Source: Acetatifactor aquisgranensis
GTDB taxonomy: Bacteria; Bacillota; Clostridia; Lachnospirales; Lachnospiraceae
Length of the DNA: 64,000 bases
Direction of reading: 5' to 3'
NCBI RefSeq assembly: GCF_943193215.1
Contig: NZ_CALPDH010000001.1
Span: forward strand, 62,001-126,000
Shown here: positions 63,405 through 64,000 of the stretch, piece after piece
How positions within the stretch are numbered: position 1 is the stretch's first letter
Layout: every line of letters begins with the position of its first letter
Notes under the pieces: generated by a model
The model's database searches: none
What the model was told of the DNA's origin: nothing
What the model saw: the letters and a program-made list of their open reading frames with translations, nothing else
Translations under genes and position numbers: made by a program

Positions 63405-63764
63405 ATGATGGATTATGTAAATGCGTTCTGGGTGGGCGGCCTGATATGCGCTTTGGTGCAGATTCTGATGGAGAAGACGAAACTGATGCCCGGGCGCATC
63501 ATGGTGCTGTTGGTGGTGACCGGCGCGGTAATCGGATTCCTTGGATGGTACGAGCCGTTTCAGGAATTCGCGGGAGCCGGAGCCAGCGTGCCTCTGCTGG
63601 GCTTTGGAAATGTGTTGATGAAAGGCGTCAAAGAGGCAGTGGATGAACAGGGGCTGCTGGGATTATTCGCAGGCGGCTTCAAGGCCGGGGCCGTGGGAAC
63701 TTCCGCAGCTTTGATATTCGGCTATCTGGCCAGCCTCATCTTCAAGTCCAGAATGAAGCGCTAG
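63405..63764 (+). CDS. spoVAE: Stage V sporulation protein AE
   Basis: A 119-residue membrane protein with the family features FWVGGLICALVQILMEKTKL, PGRIMVLLVVTGAVIGFLGW, GAGASVPLLGFG and the end GYLASLIFKSRMKR. It belongs to the dipicolinic acid channel with SpoVAC and SpoVAD. AGAGGGAG precedes the ATG. Four unrelated genes lie between spoVAD and spoVAE, which is unusual. Its stop overlaps the convergent gene by 4 bases. Confidence 0.95.
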   Translation: MMDYVNAFWVGGLICALVQILMEKTKLMPGRIMVLLVVTGAVIGFLGWYEPFQEFAGAGASVPLLGFGNVLMKGVKEAVDEQGLLGLFAGGFKAGAVGTSAALIFGYLASLIFKSRMKR

Positions 63765-64000
63765 TCCAGCTCTTCATAGGCAATCCCTTTGCCGTCCAGG
63801 AACTTGCGCAGGGCCTTGTCCCAGATGGCGTCCGGCATTTTGGACAGATGGAAGCTGTTCAGGGCGGTGCCGGTGGTAAGGGTAGCCTTGGAGCCGTCGT
63901 AGCGGATGTTCAGCACCAGGGCTTTCACTTCGGACGGTTCCACGTCACAGTTTTCTTTTTCCAACAGGGCGGCCGCCTTGTCGGGCATTAAATGCAGTAC
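63761..64000 (-). CDS. Hypothetical protein, C-terminal end (partial)
   Basis: The frame is open to the window edge. The visible end reads VKALVLNIRYDGSKATLTTG, TALNSFHLSKMPDAIWDKAL and KGIAYEELD. Not recognised. Confidence 0.5.
   Translation of the reverse strand, partial: VLHLMPDKAAALLEKENCDVEPSEVKALVLNIRYDGSKATLTTGTALNSFHLSKMPDAIWDKALRKFLDGKGIAYEELD

Overview
The window looks like chromosome from a spore-forming, Gram-positive anaerobe of the class Clostridia, most likely a Lachnospiraceae-type gut organism. The evidence is the spore genes spoVAA, spoVAC, spoVAD and spoVAE, strong AGGAGG-type ribosome binding sites, many lipoprotein and LytTR/GHKL families typical of that group, and a fairly high GC content broken by a few AT-rich gene cassettes. 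I saw no rRNA, tRNA or CRISPR array and no intact transposase.

Left edge (1-10.3 kb): the tail of spoVAA and spoVAC; a 102-bp palindromic repeat between spoVAC and the convergent thiamine pyrophosphokinase gene; an anchored trypsin-like protease; an amidohydrolase; an acetyltransferase; an ECF sigma factor with its membrane anti-sigma-like partner and a large solute-binding lipoprotein; and folD. From 10.7 to 17 kb: an Rpn-type nuclease, then a decayed module (frameshifted LytTR regulator, internally deleted GHKL kinase, two collapsed ABC exporters) interrupted by an AT-rich nitrilase gene. From 17 to 26.6 kb: a peptide ABC importer operon (binding protein, two permeases, a two-headed ATPase) that also carries a putative Imm5-like protein and a chemoreceptor.

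From 26.6 to 33.7 kb: accessory DNA with an AraC-type regulator, small AT-rich cassette genes, a SymE-like/XRE module, and remnants of TnpV, XRE, MerR and Rpn genes. From 34 to 38.5 kb: a BlaI repressor with two operators, an M56 antirepressor whose sensor part has Asp-box motifs, a linked membrane protein and a deleted macrodomain-type gene. From 38.8 to 43.7 kb: a promoter, a 13-residue leader peptide with mutually exclusive RNA pairings, an MFS exporter and a gene fusing an MFS transporter to a glycoside hydrolase family 2 enzyme. From 43.8 to 56.5 kb: Nudix and MmcQ/YjbR genes, a two-gene exosortase plus VIT-VWA surface system, a Ca2+-type P-ATPase, a collapsed MoxR/VWA-peptidase locus, a metallo-beta-lactamase-fold hydrolase, and a LytTR-DUF3021 operon.

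Right edge (57-64 kb): a frameshifted gene, a 36-bp tandem repeat, a membrane XRE protein, trpS, a palindromic element, spoVAD, a zinc-ribbon protein, ridA, aroK and spoVAE. The spoVA genes, normally one contiguous operon for dipicolinic acid movement, are split: about 59 kb separates spoVAC from spoVAD, and four genes separate spoVAD from spoVAE.

Two themes recur. One is a family of about 100-bp palindromic elements in two subfamilies whose stem sequences covary, often sitting at gene 3' ends and sometimes supplying the stop codon. The other is a series of genes that keep both ends but have lost the middle. The best candidate for a new regulatory system is the leader/attenuator upstream of the MFS and MFS-GH2 operon.
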